Assembly (NCBI GenBank): GCA_947396885.1
Contig: OX377205.1
Span: 50,142,676-50,206,675, forward strand
Reading direction: 5' to 3'
Length of the DNA stretch: 64,000 nucleotides
From: Heligmosomoides polygyrus polygyrus
Lineage: Eukaryota > Nematoda > Chromadorea > Rhabditida > Heligmosomidae
Made by a program: the position numbers and the translations under genes. Positions 43,401 to 53,591 of the stretch are shown here, one piece after another. Position 1 is the stretch's first letter. Every line of letters begins with the position of its first letter. The notes under the pieces are model-generated. The model was not told the DNA's origin. It saw nothing but the letters and a program-made list of their open reading frames with translations, and did no database searches.

Positions 43401-45573
43401 CTTCTATGTTGAGGCCAATCTTTCGAACGGTGTCATCACCAGAGCGAAGAACGTGGCCGTACCAACGAAGACGAGCTTCACGTATCTTTTCAGCAGTTAG
43501 AGCGACACCAAACCTCTGACATATTTTATCTTGCGAATACGGTCCAACGCGCAAAACCTGCCGTCCAGCGTAGCATTTTCGTTTCCATTTCGCTGAGGCA
43601 AGTCATAACCTCGTTGATTGCAGGCCACGGTGTTGATCACCAACGAACACCCCCATGATGAGGTTTTCACACTATCTACGGCGGTTATGAGATCTTGAAC
43701 AATTGCCAAATGACCCCAAATTTGGGTGATTAAGCAGGCTAGCCAGTATAGGACGCCCGAGTCTTTAACACTCCGCGTAGAGCCTTAGTGCAACACCGAC
43801 GGAGATAAGAAACTCGCCCGTGTGCCGGCTGGCGCTCGCACTCTACTCTTTGGGCAAGACTAAAGCATACGCACCCACTCGTTAAGCTCTTCGGGAACAC
43901 TGTGCTGTCATAAGGCGTACCAAATGACCTCACACGGTACACGATCAAGTGCTTTCTCTAAGTACAGGAAAGGTAGGTGCAGCGGTTTTTGCTTTTCGCG
44001 ATATCTCTCTACCAGAAAACGAGCAGCACATATGGTATCGATGGTGCCACAGCCCGCTACGAAGCCACATGAAAAAACTTCGTTAGTCACTCAGCGGGGT
44101 TCCAGCAATTCAACTTCCATAGGTCGGATGCTGTCGTCAGGGCCCGTGCTTTGCCTGGCTTCATCTTCTTCAAAGCCGCTTCCGTCTCCTACACAGTAAT
44201 TTTCTGCACAAGACCTGCGTAGGAGAGATACAAGGGATATGCGGATGCGCGAACTTTACTGTCGAGATTCCCTCGAAGTAATCATGCCAACGGCTCATAG
44301 CCCTTATACTCTTCGTCAGTAGAAGACCGTTCTCATCGTTGATGCCAAGAATTTCTCGATATCTTCGGTTTGACGATGGCGTGCTTTGGCAAGTCGGTAA
44401 AGATGTCGTTCACCATCGCGCGTCTCGAGTTTATCGCTGAATTCATCACAATGAGCGGCTTTTGCAAAGGCTACGACCTTTTTGCTGCTTTATTCGCCAA
44501 TTTTCCGCAGTCTTGCGCAGGAACACGTGATATAATTTTTTCTTCTCTTGGACATTTGCTCTTACGTCGGTAGTCCACAACCATACCTGCTTGTCGATCT
44601 GGCGGCATCCGGGCTTAGTCATGCCTAATTCAGAACATGCAGCTTGTAAAATCATGTCGGTGGCATCTTTCCACGTTTCATCGACGGTTGTTACCGTCGG
44701 TAACCGAATACGAGAAACCAAAGCTGCAGCCTTTTCTTTCAGCCGCCACAACTTGCTTCTCAGTGGACCGCATCGCTCGACATGCCTCAGCCTCGGAGGG
44801 GGAACTTAAGAGTGTATACCAGTGGACGGTGCTGTTGACGACAGTCTCGTACGGCACTACCTTCGCATCTGTGACCAGCCTTCGATCGTGATGTTTAACA
44901 AGGATGAAGTCGATCTGTGTCTTAGCATTCCCGCTATTGAAAGACACGAGATGGGAGTCACGCTTTCGGAATACGGTGTTCGCGATGATGAGGTAATGCG
45001 AGTGAGCATACTCAAGTATTCGTTCACCATCAGGGTTACGTGACACCATGACAGCTGTAAACATCTTTGGCAGTACCAACATGACCGTTGAGGTCACCTG
45101 CGACAACGACAGCGTCTTCTGACGGTACATCTGCTATCTCTTCATCAAGCAGAGTCCAAAACTCATTCTTGGCTCTCTCAGAACATCCCGACTGCGGAGC
45201 GTACGCAGAGAAGAAATGATGCATACGCTGTCCAGCAGCGACCACGACCTTCATCAAGTGGTCAGTAAAACGTTCCACGCTTATAATCGCGTCTCGGAAA
45301 CGTTCGAAGACGATTATACCAACTCCGCTGGTGGTACTGGGACTGCCGGACGGAATGGCCTTGAAGCCTCGGCCTATGTCCCTCTACTTAAAATAGGACC
45401 ACTTGGACCCCTAAGTCGACTCGCCTTCGCTCCAGTGCTTCTGCCAACTCACAAGAGCGGCCCGTCAACGTACCCACACTCAGCGTAGTCACCCGGGTCT
45501 TGCTTACCTTACAGGACTTTCGGACAAGCTCAGTTGCCCCCCGGATGCCGTTCTCGCATCAGGGACCTTCTCA

Positions 45574-45636
<63 letters not shown>

Positions 45637-48600
45637 AGCCAATAGCGGAGATCACAATTATATAATATTTCTCACACTCGCCGGGCTTTGCGAGTGTGCG
45701 TCGGCTCCCGCGGACGCCGCATTATCTCAATACTCACATAACGTCACCAACCATGTGATATGACATGGGATTTCCATAGGCCGGCCTGTCGCCTGTACTC
45801 GAATGTCCGTGTTTAGCTTAGCTCGCGGAAGCGAACAGCTTTCAGTGGCACCACGTGGAGGAACGGACGCCGCTACCTGACAACTGCCCATGGTTAAGCT
45901 AACAAAAACGCTGTCGGCTGACATACGCCTCCTTGTCGAACCCATTCTTTGGCTTAATCCCCCTCGTTCTGACATACAACGTGATACACGGATTAAGTGA
46001 ATAATACATAGTAAGATAATGATACGATCGGTGATAACAAAAGGAATGTCATTGAGGATGACAATCGTACATATTGTGCTCGATGGTCAGTATAGAGATC
46101 CTTACAAGGAAAGGTTCCCAACTCAAGGTGAGCTTTTGCGATGCTATTTTGACAGGATGTAGGGCTCCGTGAGCGGAGTCCAAAACCGCAGTTAGTTTTT
46201 GCTGAACGCTTTTTTAAAGACCTAAAAAGGAGGTCTGAAAGTGTACGGGCAACGGATCACACCAGCGGGTCTTTGAGTTCGAGTCTGATTACTGCCCATG
46301 TCTTTGCATATATTAGGTTGTTGTTATTGAACTTTCTCACGATCACATGAGTCAATGTCAGACCATCAATGCTTGCAACCAACTAATGCTGTCCTTTTGC
46401 GCCTTCATATGTGCAAGTTTTTCAACAGTACCTATCTGCAACACATCATTTCTCTGTAAGTAAAAAGTCCTGCCTTGCTGTTCCCTTTCAGTCAACAGCT
46501 ATGGTACAAAACTATGAAACAAGTAAGGAGATCTTTCACAGGACCTATTCTACTGAAACGTGCTTGCCGTCAAAGAGGACTGATTTCTCTAACGGTGGTT
46601 GGTCGCTGTTGTCTTCCTCCTCACAGTAATCATCAGGTATCAGTCGACATCCACCTCTTCATCGAAACGCACCTATAAAACCAAATGGACGATACGTGTA
46701 GAAAGGTCTCATTTTCATTATACTCCTCTAATCTGAACCGCATCTTCTTCCTGACAGTTGATATCTCCATACACGGCGTCCGGGAGGAGTCCTGTTATGG
46801 CATCCGCAACCGCTCTCTCCTTGTCAGAGAAGTGGAATCCGGTGCGTAGGTCGAAAGAAGTCGGTCGACAGCACGTTCAGGTGAGAACGAGATTTTCAGC
46901 ACACTTATGTAAGGATATGGCCCGTGTTCATAGTAATCAACCGAAAGGTACGCGTATCTGTGTGCAGTTGCTGTATTTTTGGTGATATGGTATGATATGG
47001 TGATGGTACAGATAGACATTGTTGAAGAACTTGCACATGAATGAAGTAAACAGCCTTGGTTTGTTGTAGGCATTGATGGTCTAAAATTAACTCCTTTGTT
47101 CATGAAAAGGCGTAACAACAGCAAACTAATATGTGCAAAAATATCGTCAGTGCGCGGACTTGCTTCCAACCAAATACAAAGATCTAGAGGCCATGGGGCG
47201 TCTGAGTGAGCAGATTACCTGAGCAGGGTCGAAATCGCAATACGCCGCTCAGAAATACTGGTCCGCCATCAAATCTCACTCAATAAAGAAGTGAACAAAA
47301 TCTAAAGCACGGTATAATGTGAAAAACTTTCTCTTAAATTCTCTTTAGCCATTTCACTCCGACAAAATCGATCGAATAAATTTCTTCTTACCCTGAGTCA
47401 GACTAAGAGAAAAATTTGACCTCGGAACAAGAAACAACTGTTCGGCGAACGGTTAGGACACTAGCATGTGTCCGTACCGCAACTCGTCAGCAACTAAACA
47501 GTTATTGCAAACTGCTGGGATTCGCAAGGCAGCAGAACGCTACGCTAAAGTAAAGCTCAGCGAGCTGGTGATCAAGGAACGATAATAAGCTAATACAAGC
47601 CAAAATGCGTGGACTTTTCACAAAAGGTAACTAAAGGCTTAGTGTTGACATCAAACCCTGATTTAGTGAAGGCATACGAATAATAGAGTCGATGAAACAG
47701 CTTACAACATGTATGTGGAAAAGATTTACCTGCTTTGACTCGTCAACAGAAATGTGGGATATTCTTCCTATCATTGGCACGATGTACTGCCTCGAAATCT
47801 GAAAAGAAAACCAAAATGGAAACGCCGCGCATTGACAAAGCCTGAGTCTGACAAAGAGTGAAATGCTAAAACGCAACGAACCACTACGTAAAATCGAATA
47901 AGTTTCGCTTCCAAGTCGAAATTGGGCCCGTTTACACCGCCCTGATCGAAGAATACGGCGTCGTCGAGCATGTCCACACCCTTAGAATACTCTACACTTG
48001 ACTGGAAAAAGAAATGAATAACACAAAAGACCTATACCATTTGTCTCAATGAGGTTTTGAGAATCTGCTTGTCAAGGGTCCACTTATTATCCATGCTGAC
48101 TTTTATTGGAACGATGAGAGATTGAAGGTCTCGCCCTATGCAAACAAATTCATATGGAATTCGCACCCGCTTAGAGAGTTCATCAGCCATTTCCTAAAAA
48201 AAGATGCGTTACATGAATACAACGAGGCAGAGAATCTAAAAAGGCACTACCGAAGGTGTACCTCTTTAATTCTAGCATAGTACTGCAAATCGAAAGGCGA
48301 GGCATAAACTGCTTTTCTGGTTGGAAGAAGATCTGCACGGGCAAGCTTCCTATCAACGTCCACAATGTCGAACTGATGACCTATTCCTATAAAAACGAGC
48401 TTTCTTAGGCAAATGGATATGGCAATCTTCGTCCTATTAAATATTATTGAACACATCGCTCACAATTCAAAGAATGATAAAAGTCAACTAAACACATGCA
48501 ATGAAATATTTGATGATCATTAAGCAAAAGACATTCTGGAGATTGTCCTTGCAGTACAATGCAGTGCAACGCATGACTCACTCAGCCATCTCCTTCATCA

Positions 48601-51600
48601 GAATTAGAAAGCCGACTCAATTTCTGTGGCTTCCTTATATATGCAACAACATTGTCGCGAAGGGGTGAAAATTAACCTTGTCCTGAACTCTTGAGACACA
48701 ATGCGTAGCAGCATGCGAAAACATTGGGCCGTTCTCACAAAAGGGCCCAGGAGAGACAAACTGGCGGTGAGCTTTTGCGATGCACTTTTTACATGGTGTA
48801 GGGTCTATGTGGGGGTCTGAAACCATAGTTGCTTTTTTCGGAATGCTCTTCTGTGGTCGAAAAAAGGCGTAAGGGACGCGTGAGCGCGAAGTTCATCACG
48901 CTCTGCTCATCCCAATGTGGTTGGTTGGGGTAGTGGTAGTGCTGTAGCATCACAAGTGCATAGACGTGGGTTCGATTTCCCCTTGTACCTATGTTTTTGC
49001 ATTTTGAGATTTATCGACAGCGGGACTCCTTATCCCAATTTTCAACACATTTTTGAACAAAACCACGGCAACAAATGTCGCTTGCGTTCATCGAGCTCTT
49101 TGAAAGTGGAGAGGTGAGAATTTTTGATTTCCAGGTTAAGCAAGTAAAAAATTGATATCAGATTCGTGACCAGCACTCCAATAACCCCCACGCACAATGT
49201 TTGGGCGATATAATGTTTCGGTGCTTCTGACCTCATCACCCTCACTCGAGCCTGGGTCTAGAGCGGGCTTTACACTTCGATCTTCATGGTTAAACAAGGC
49301 GGTCATTGAGGTATAAAGCCATTCGAGGTGGAAACCAATTGAATACGTTAAGCGGTGGAGGGCTACACAGGAAGTAAAATACCGGTGCTACTACGTCCTT
49401 TTTGAACGGGTGGTATATAGTATACATTGGATCCGATCGAAAATTTTCGGATAATTGGATGATTCGGATAACGGCGATTTTGCCAACCCCGGATTTTTGG
49501 ATGATTCGGATAACGACGATTTCGGGAACACCGGATTTTTGGATGATTCGGATAACGACAATTCTGCGAACACCGGATTTTTGGATGATTCGGATAACGA
49601 CAATTCTGAGGACACCGGATTTTGGATGATTCGGATCGGGTTATCCGAATCGGATATCCGAAAATGATTCATTCGATACAATGTATCCGATCGAAAATCT
49701 TCGGATAATTGAATGATTCGGATAAGGGTGATTTTGCAGACCCCGGATTTTTGGATGATTCGGATAACGGCAATTTCGCGAACCCCGGATTTTTGGATGA
49801 TTCGGATAACGGCAATTTCGCGGACCCCGGATTTTTGGATGATTCGGATAACGACAATTTCGCGGACACCGGATTTTTGGATGATTCGGATCGGGTTATC
49901 CGAATCGGATATCCGAAAATGATTCATTCGGATCCAATGTATAGTATATAGAAGCGTAGATGTTCAGTTTGTGAGCAGTATATTTCGCTTACATGCGTTT
50001 TTGCAGCCCTCCATCATTGCTGAAGAAGGTTGGTGCATCATCAAGTATTGGTGTACCAGTTGGTTACTACGTTTTTGACTCCATCCATGTAAAGAATATA
50101 ATAGAATCTGCTCTCTACAACACCTCGTCCTGAAACAACTTGACTGTTCGAAAATTAAAAGGGGCCCATGCACTGTACAAGCAAGGTCGAAAAAAGTTAT
50201 TCATACTTTGGCTACTGGTGTTACTTGGAGTGCTGATCATGAATCTGACATCGGTTTCTGGATTTCCCGTTTTCCTATAACAGGTTAGAGAAGGTGTGAG
50301 TCAGTGAGGGTGGTGAGGTCGGATGCACCAACTTCGCCCAAACTTTGTGCGTGGGGGTTATTTTGGGGTGCTGATCACGAATATGGCATCAGTTTTTTTT
50401 ACTTGCTTAACCTGGAAGCCAAAAATCCTCACTTTTCCACTTTCAAAATGCTCCATGAACGTAAACGACATTTGTTGCCGTGCTTTTCTTCAAAAATGTG
50501 TTGGAAATGGGGATAAATGGTCCCACTGACGATAAATCGCAAAACGCAGAAACACAAGTTCAAGGGGGAATGGAACCTACGACCATGTACCTGTGGAGCT
50601 ACAACATTACCACCACGCCGACCAACCACATTAGGCTGGGTGGCAGCAGAGCGTCATGAACTTCGCGCTCACGCGTCCACACGCTTTTTTTTTTTCGACC
50701 ACAGAAGAGCATTCCGAAAAAAGTAAATACCGGCTTTTTCAGGAAAAATCTGGGAATTCTCAAATTTTTGGACACTGTTCGAAGCACATGTTCACAGAAG
50801 GCCATTAAAGAGACTAATGAAGTTCAACTATCTGGTTAGCTGTCTTCAAGGTGAAGCACGCAGCTCATTCGACGCTACCCAGTGACCGAAACAAATTATG
50901 ATCAAACTTTTACGACACAAATACGGCGATCAACCACCCTCATCGCACTTTTGCATTCATGACTCGAAACAGCGAACGCGGAAAAGAAAACAATCGCTTC
51001 TTATCGAAGACTACTAGAGCACATCCTTCCCATACAACTTAAGGACAGGAGTTTCGCTCAACGGACCCTACCTGACGCGGAATGTTTTAGCGAAGTTTAT
51101 TCCGAACATCCAACGCAAAGTTTTGGAACTATATCTCCCTCAAAATAAAAAAGAGTGATTGGACCCTAAGATTTCGTCAAATCTAGACAATATCATCACT
51201 ACGGAAGAACGGATCCACAATGTTGTCGACGAAAACACTCGCTGTCAAGACCAACGCATTAAGGAATCTCAAGAAAAAGGCCCACCGTTGACGCCTCTTA
51301 AGAAAAATGTGTCAGCAAACCAGAACTTTTTTCTGCAACTCTCCACAACATGATCCAATAGCATGCAACAGTGCTTCAGCGCTAGGCTGCACTTCTGGGG
51401 TAGACTCCTTGTGGTGCGGTCGACCTTTATTGACTGCTACACCGCGTACTGCTACTGAACTTTACCTTACTCAATGAAATGAACTAGTGTGTATTGATAG
51501 TGATATGCATTGATATGATGCTGACGCTTGGTTCTTCGTCGTAGTCCTCGGTGTGACGTCTTGTTGGTTTGCGTAATCCTTGATTCCTTACTATTCGGCG

Positions 51601-53591
51601 GAACAGTTTCTGCTCCACACCATGATAGTTTGTGTCACCCAACAATGAACCAAACCAACATAACCAGTAACAATGCACCACACGGATACCTATCACCCAC
51701 TCCTATATAAATATCCACAACACCCGAGGCACCGCGAATGGTGCATACCACCACAATTACCACCAATACCCCTACCACCTGAACGACCGACCGGACGAAA
51801 ACCAGAAATGCCGCACCACCACCAACACCCCTACAACCAGAACCAACAAGACCTCTACCATCAGCCGCCGAATGAACAACCAGAAGTGCCGAACCATCTC
51901 CAATTACCTCACGTTCAACTCTACAATATCCTAGTATTCACCTCACCTTCTTCGTCGCTTGCTGTGGGCGGGAGTATCGAGAACTACGGAAAGCAACAAG
52001 ACATCATAGCGAGGATTACGACGAAGAACAACACGTCAGTATCATATCACTGCATATCACCATCAAGACACCGTAGTTCATTTCATTAAGTGAAGTTCAG
52101 TTGTGTTCCTACCGCTACGCGGTGTAGCAGTCAATAAAGCTCGACCGCAGAAGCACTCTTGCAATCATTATAAATACAAAACTTGCTGAATCATCTCTAA
52201 ATTACCTGCAGCAGAAATACAGTTTTTCTATGCGTCACACACTTTTTCGATTTGCGACGGTTTTTCGAAATCACCAATTACGATTTACGAAATGTCGGAT
52301 TCCATTTACGCACACCCCTGGTCCACTACCAATATGTCGCTTCCTGAGAAAATTATGGTGATGTCCCTTTGCCTCGTTATTCAGTGCTTCTATGGCCTCG
52401 CAAGGTCCTGTGTTTTTTCGACTTTAGCCATTTCTTTACAATGTTTAGCAGCCAATCCCTTTCTTAATTCCATTCAATGTTAGTACTCAAAAAGTCGATG
52501 TTACCCCACAATTTGCGATTTGTCGCTCTTTCGTTTCTTGTCTCGGTCACGACTGGGGAAATAGTACGGATTAGAGGAAGGGTGGCCATTTCCCATGCCC
52601 ACGTGCTTTTCATGCCTGCTTGAGGTCCGTAGGGTTGCTATTGTTACGCTATGCCATGTAATTTGGTGTTGGCTTTCATTTCATAGGACTTGAATGATGG
52701 AAGCCGATGGCTTGATGCCGCAAGCTATTAGAAGAAATTGGCACAAGCTTTTTCGTCTGGGGTCTTCTGAGCACAAAATTTTTGGGACAAGTGCTCCGCA
52801 GTAATCCCTCAGTGACGTCTATCTTGTTGTTCTTTTGCAAACCCAAATAAGATATCGGAAACACAAAAAGTCCTTACCAGGGCATCACATTTTCGAACTG
52901 TTACCCTAAGAATAACCGTTACGAGACTATCGCAATGCCTGTGGATATGCCCTGGAGTATATCTATGCTCTCGAGATGTTTTCGGATATTTGTTTGATTT
53001 CGAATGTTCACAAATTTCGAATACTCGATTTCGAATGTATTCGAAAAACGCGATTCTTTGACTATTCCAATTCGAATACTTCAGAAAAACGCGATATTCC
53101 GAATCCAATAAATTCCATGAAAGTCCGAATCGTTGAGCAGGCATGATAAGCACGTGGGGTTGGGAAAATGACTTCCTCGCCGCTGATCCGTACTATCCGT
53201 CGCGACCGGGACAAGACAGGAAGGGATGGAGACAAATACCAGCTCCATCAACGCCTAGAAGGTAAGGCTTCTCGAGCACGAACGCGTACCCTCTATGTCC
53301 TGCTGTAGGATGACCCTCAATCGTCCTGCAGGCTTGCTGTCCTCTATTTCGACCACCTCGAGCTTCATCAGGTTCGGCAGCTCCTCCGGATTCCGCTGCA
53401 CACGGCCTGGTGGAGTAGGCTCCGGAGCGTACACTCGTCGTAGGATCCACGTGTACTGAAACACGCACATATATGCAGCAGCTCCTGACGGGCGGTCCCC
53501 AGAGACGGTGAACTACGCTTACTCGCACGGGCTGAACCGGCACTGCAGCGCCTAGTGCCCGAGAGAGCGAGACCACGGAACGCCCCAGCAT
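34456..53591 (-). CDS. mrpl-9: Mitochondrial large ribosomal subunit protein bL9m
   Basis: Seven exons: 53591-53523, 53455-53290, 48386-48262, 48193-48038, 48001-47888, 47798-47730, 34608-34456; all junctions keep phase and give 283 aa. The N-terminus MLGRSVVSLSRALGAAVPVQ suits a mitochondrial presequence. Exon 2 has YTWILRRVYAPEPTPPGRVQ and runs across the splice into VILQQDIEGIGHQFDIVDV, then LARADLLPTRKAVYASPFDL, the bL9 signature that contacts rRNA. Exons 4-5 (VRIPYEFVCIGRDLQSLIVP, MDNKWTLDKQILKTSLRQM, FDLEAKLIRFY) form the C-terminal domain. Introns 2 (4.9 kb) and 6 (13.1 kb) are filled with repeats. The last exon, MLVPRKSQAPTEEQLARYGI..., is placed here by phase, strand and position and is the least certain part; exon 5 could end three bases later. 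Confidence 0.88.
36511..37841 (-). mobile_element. Intact maT (DD37D) transposon
   Basis: A 1331-bp element with perfect 30-bp inverted ends (36511-36540 and 37812-37841, starting CAGGGTGGCTGAAAAGTTCG) between TA dinucleotides at 36509-36510 and 37842-37843. It contains one uninterrupted transposase frame. Compared with the decayed copy at 31529 this one looks recently inserted. It lies in mrpl-9 intron 6, transposase in the same direction as the gene. Confidence 0.96.
36647..37684 (-). CDS. maT-family transposase, 345 aa, intact
   Basis: Cut-and-paste transposase of the Tc1/mariner superfamily. Residues 1-110 form a paired-like helix-turn-helix DNA-binding region ([54 protein letters not shown]). 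The DDE-type domain follows with LFTDEKIF (D146), QQDWAPAHSA (D243) and SPDLNPMDY (D281). D243 and D281 have 37 residues between them, the DD37D signature of maT, not the DD34D of mariner or DD34E of Tc1. No stop or frameshift, start MSRES at 37684, stop at 36647, 127-157 bp from each end of the element. It may be active or recently so; no nuclear-localisation or expression evidence is available from sequence. Confidence 0.96.
   Translation of the reverse strand: MSRESERITVVELHKTGMRTADIVRTTGFKQRTVYKIVRRYEETGGTSDRPRSGRPTTATTPENINKVRCRISRNSEVSMNKMATDLGISRERVQHIAKRKLGLRSYKVARIHFLNDAMKAERLRKCRRMRQLVGDGRLSKVLFTDEKIFTVQPVHNHQNRRQLLKKGQQKTSAARTISRRHFPASVMVAWAGICATGKTPLVFMEQNVKINAASYQQYVLRDVLEPWAKSHFGETGFSLQQDWAPAHSAKSTIAVCEELFPGFWSRDIWPSNSPDLNPMDYSVWSIMEQKISTTRYATVEQLKSALLRSWDEITAEQCATIISDFPKRLRKCFEAKGGNFEHLL
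38050..38705. repeat. Inverted-arm repeat enclosing a tRNA-like SINE
   Basis: About 120-bp arms (38050-38165 and 38583-38705) are reverse complements, e.g. CTCGCTCGGTCCAGCTGCAC versus GTGCAGATGGACCGAGCGAG, next to TTGTGTGAATGCACAC. Between them, from about 38270, TGGCGCAGTGGGTAGAG (A box) and AGGTTCGGTTCC (B box) mark a tRNA-derived SINE. GC-rich. Confidence 0.65.
39155..39475. repeat. Dispersed repeat family (GAATCTGACATC), double copy
   Basis: Two adjacent diverged units: GATGTTAGATTCGTGACCTG - CCTAGGCGAAGTTTGGACG, then GATGAAAGATTTCTGATCAC - CCCCCTGAAGTTGG, with CTACCGTAA motifs between. Confidence 0.65.
39750..39909. mobile_element. PIF/Harbinger-like MITE with 28-bp palindromic arms
   Basis: A 160-bp GC-rich element flanked by TTA (39747-39749 and 39910-39912). 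Arms 39758-39785 and 39874-39901 are perfect inverted repeats (TTATACTCCCGCGGGAGCAT...). The 3-bp TWA duplication suggests PIF/Harbinger. Confidence 0.8.
40545..41122. mobile_element. PIF/Harbinger-like non-autonomous element, 35-bp perfect inverted ends
   Basis: 578 bp, ends AGGGCTCCGCACACTTCTGC... at 40545-40579 and its exact reverse complement at 41088-41122, flanked by TAA at 40542-40544 and 41123-41125. TAA is a legal PIF/Harbinger target. No transposase frame inside; the open frames are GC-driven. Confidence 0.85.
41286..41326. repeat. GC-rich hairpin
   Basis: CTCACCCGCAG and CTGCGGGTGAG pair around CGCCAGGAG, extended by flanking GGCGG/CCGCC. Confidence 0.65.
42069..42889. mobile_element. 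Fold-back element, copy A
   Basis: About 820 bp made mostly of two inverted arms (42069-42400 and 42520-42889). The ends read ACGATTTTCGTG and CATGAAAATGGT. The arms share ATTGCGCCATGC-C-CG-TGGA and AGCGAACTCTTCC blocks. Same family as 59930-61113, more diverged. AT-rich, no coding. Confidence 0.75.
42889..45560 (-). pseudogene. Non-LTR retrotransposon (APE endonuclease + RT) split by a SINE
   Basis: Minus strand from about 45545: TTLSVGTLTGRSCELAEAL, SPSTTSGVGIIVFERFRDAI, HHFFSAYAPQSGCSERAKNE, VVVAGDLNGHVGTAKD (endonuclease), RNPDGERILEYAHSH, KTQIDFILVKHHDRRLVTDA, LPTVTTVDETWKDATD. The RT part is partial: CGFVAGCGTIDTICAARFLV and LYLEKALDRVPCEVIWYAL (44090-43908), then degenerate. The C-terminus LRWYGHVLRSGDDTVRKIGL ... 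GRPTQRWLD is interrupted at 43352-43061 by a SINE and resumes TLHIYLKGDGIHPDQAFDRA. Motif A reads LEKALDRV and most of the RT core is missing or shifted, so it is dead. Confidence 0.85.
43061..43352 (+). mobile_element. tRNA-derived SINE, copy 2
   Basis: 292 bp, nearly identical to 6529-6826 from GGGCGCGTGTAGCGCAGTCG to a TTATCC tail. Perfect 11-bp target duplication TATCAAGCCAA at 43050-43060 and 43353-43363. Removal with one duplicate joins GRPTQRWLD to TLHIYLKGDG of the host retrotransposon in frame. Confidence 0.93.
45570..45637. repeat. (ATT)n microsatellite
   Basis: About 22 uninterrupted ATT units right beside the 5' end of the minus-strand retrotransposon. Confidence 0.95.
46125..46320 (+). 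repeat. Diverged copy of the 48.8-kb tRNA-like repeat
   Basis: GTGAGCTTTTGCGATGC and the following 150 bp align with 48768-48860; a GAGTTCGAGTCTG B-box-like motif is near 46276. Confidence 0.5.
48838..49245 (+). repeat. tRNA-like SINE family, right-facing arm of an inverted pair
   Basis: GGGTAGTGGTAG (A-box-like, about 48928) and GTGGGTTCGATTTCC (B box, about 48968) start the element; the body ends with the dispersed ACCAGCACTCCAATAACCCC block. It is the reverse complement of 50304-50715. Confidence 0.65.
49430..49945. repeat. 42-bp tandem repeat, two blocks of four units
   Basis: Units like GGATTTTTGGATGATTCGGA-TAACGACAATTTCGCGGACACC, exactly 42 bp. Each block (49430-49680, 49681-49945; 251-bp period) is bounded by GGATCCGATCGAAAAT and GGTTATCCGAATCGGATATC. 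Because 42 is a multiple of 3 and the unit lacks stops, several frames stay open on both strands; the encoded repeats (such as GFLDDSDNGNFADP) have no start context or splice support. Confidence 0.9.
50304..50715 (-). repeat. tRNA-like SINE family, left-facing arm of an inverted pair
   Basis: Reverse complement of 48838-49245, including GACCACAGAAGAGCATTCCG and AACTTCGCGCTCACGCGTCC versus their counterparts near 48840-48895. Confidence 0.65.
50760..51350 (+). pseudogene. Pao/Bel-type gag remnant
   Basis: In shifting frames: FEAHVHRRPLKRLMKFNYLV and SCLQGEARSSFDAT (50770-50880), QIMIKLLRHKYGDQ (50895-50935), LAKFIPNIQRKVLELYLPQ (51090-51145), NLDNIITTEERI (51180-51215). This order matches the conserved capsid part of Pao/Bel gag. 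Stops and frameshifts; no pol found. Confidence 0.7.
51410..52155. repeat. Inverted LTR-like segments downstream of the gag remnant
   Basis: About 150-bp arms (51410-51560 and 52005-52155) are reverse complements, e.g. GCGGTCGACCTTTATTGACT versus AGTCAATAAAGCTCGACCGC. The right arm contains an AATAAA signal, and TATATAAATA sits at 51704, as in an LTR. Perhaps one LTR plus an inverted LTR fragment. The Pro/His-rich frame 51673-52089 is not credible as a gene. Confidence 0.5.

Larger units (their letters stand above)
34609..47729 (-). other. mrpl-9 intron 6 (13.1 kb)
   Basis: Contains the intact maT (36511-37841), an inverted-arm repeat with a SINE (38050-38705), dispersed repeats (39155-39475), two PIF/Harbinger-like MITEs (39750-39909, 40545-41122), a fold-back element (42069-42889), a split retrotransposon (42889-45560), an ATT microsatellite and a diverged repeat (46125-46320). 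Stretches 34609-36510, 41330-42068 and 46321-47729 show no gene that I can support. Confidence 0.8.
48387..53289 (-). other. mrpl-9 intron 2 (4.9 kb)
   Basis: The splice joins GAG-G to GA-ATA to give DIEGIGHQ. Contents: an inverted pair of tRNA-like repeats (48838-50715) around a 42-bp tandem array, and a Pao/Bel gag remnant (50760-52160). 52161-53289 contains no gene that I recognise; small TTCGAAT-rich palindromes lie near 53000-53100. Confidence 0.8.

Noticed and set aside
46230..46300. Possible tRNA gene
   Set aside because: B-box-like motif only; no cloverleaf could be drawn and the sequence belongs to a diverged repeat family.
49391..49951. Long open frames (up to 178 codons) across the 42-bp array
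   Set aside because: They result from a stop-free unit whose length is a multiple of three; no splice sites, starts or family match.
51673..52089. Pro/His-rich 138-codon frame
   Set aside because: Overlaps LTR-like inverted arms and lacks any conserved motif.
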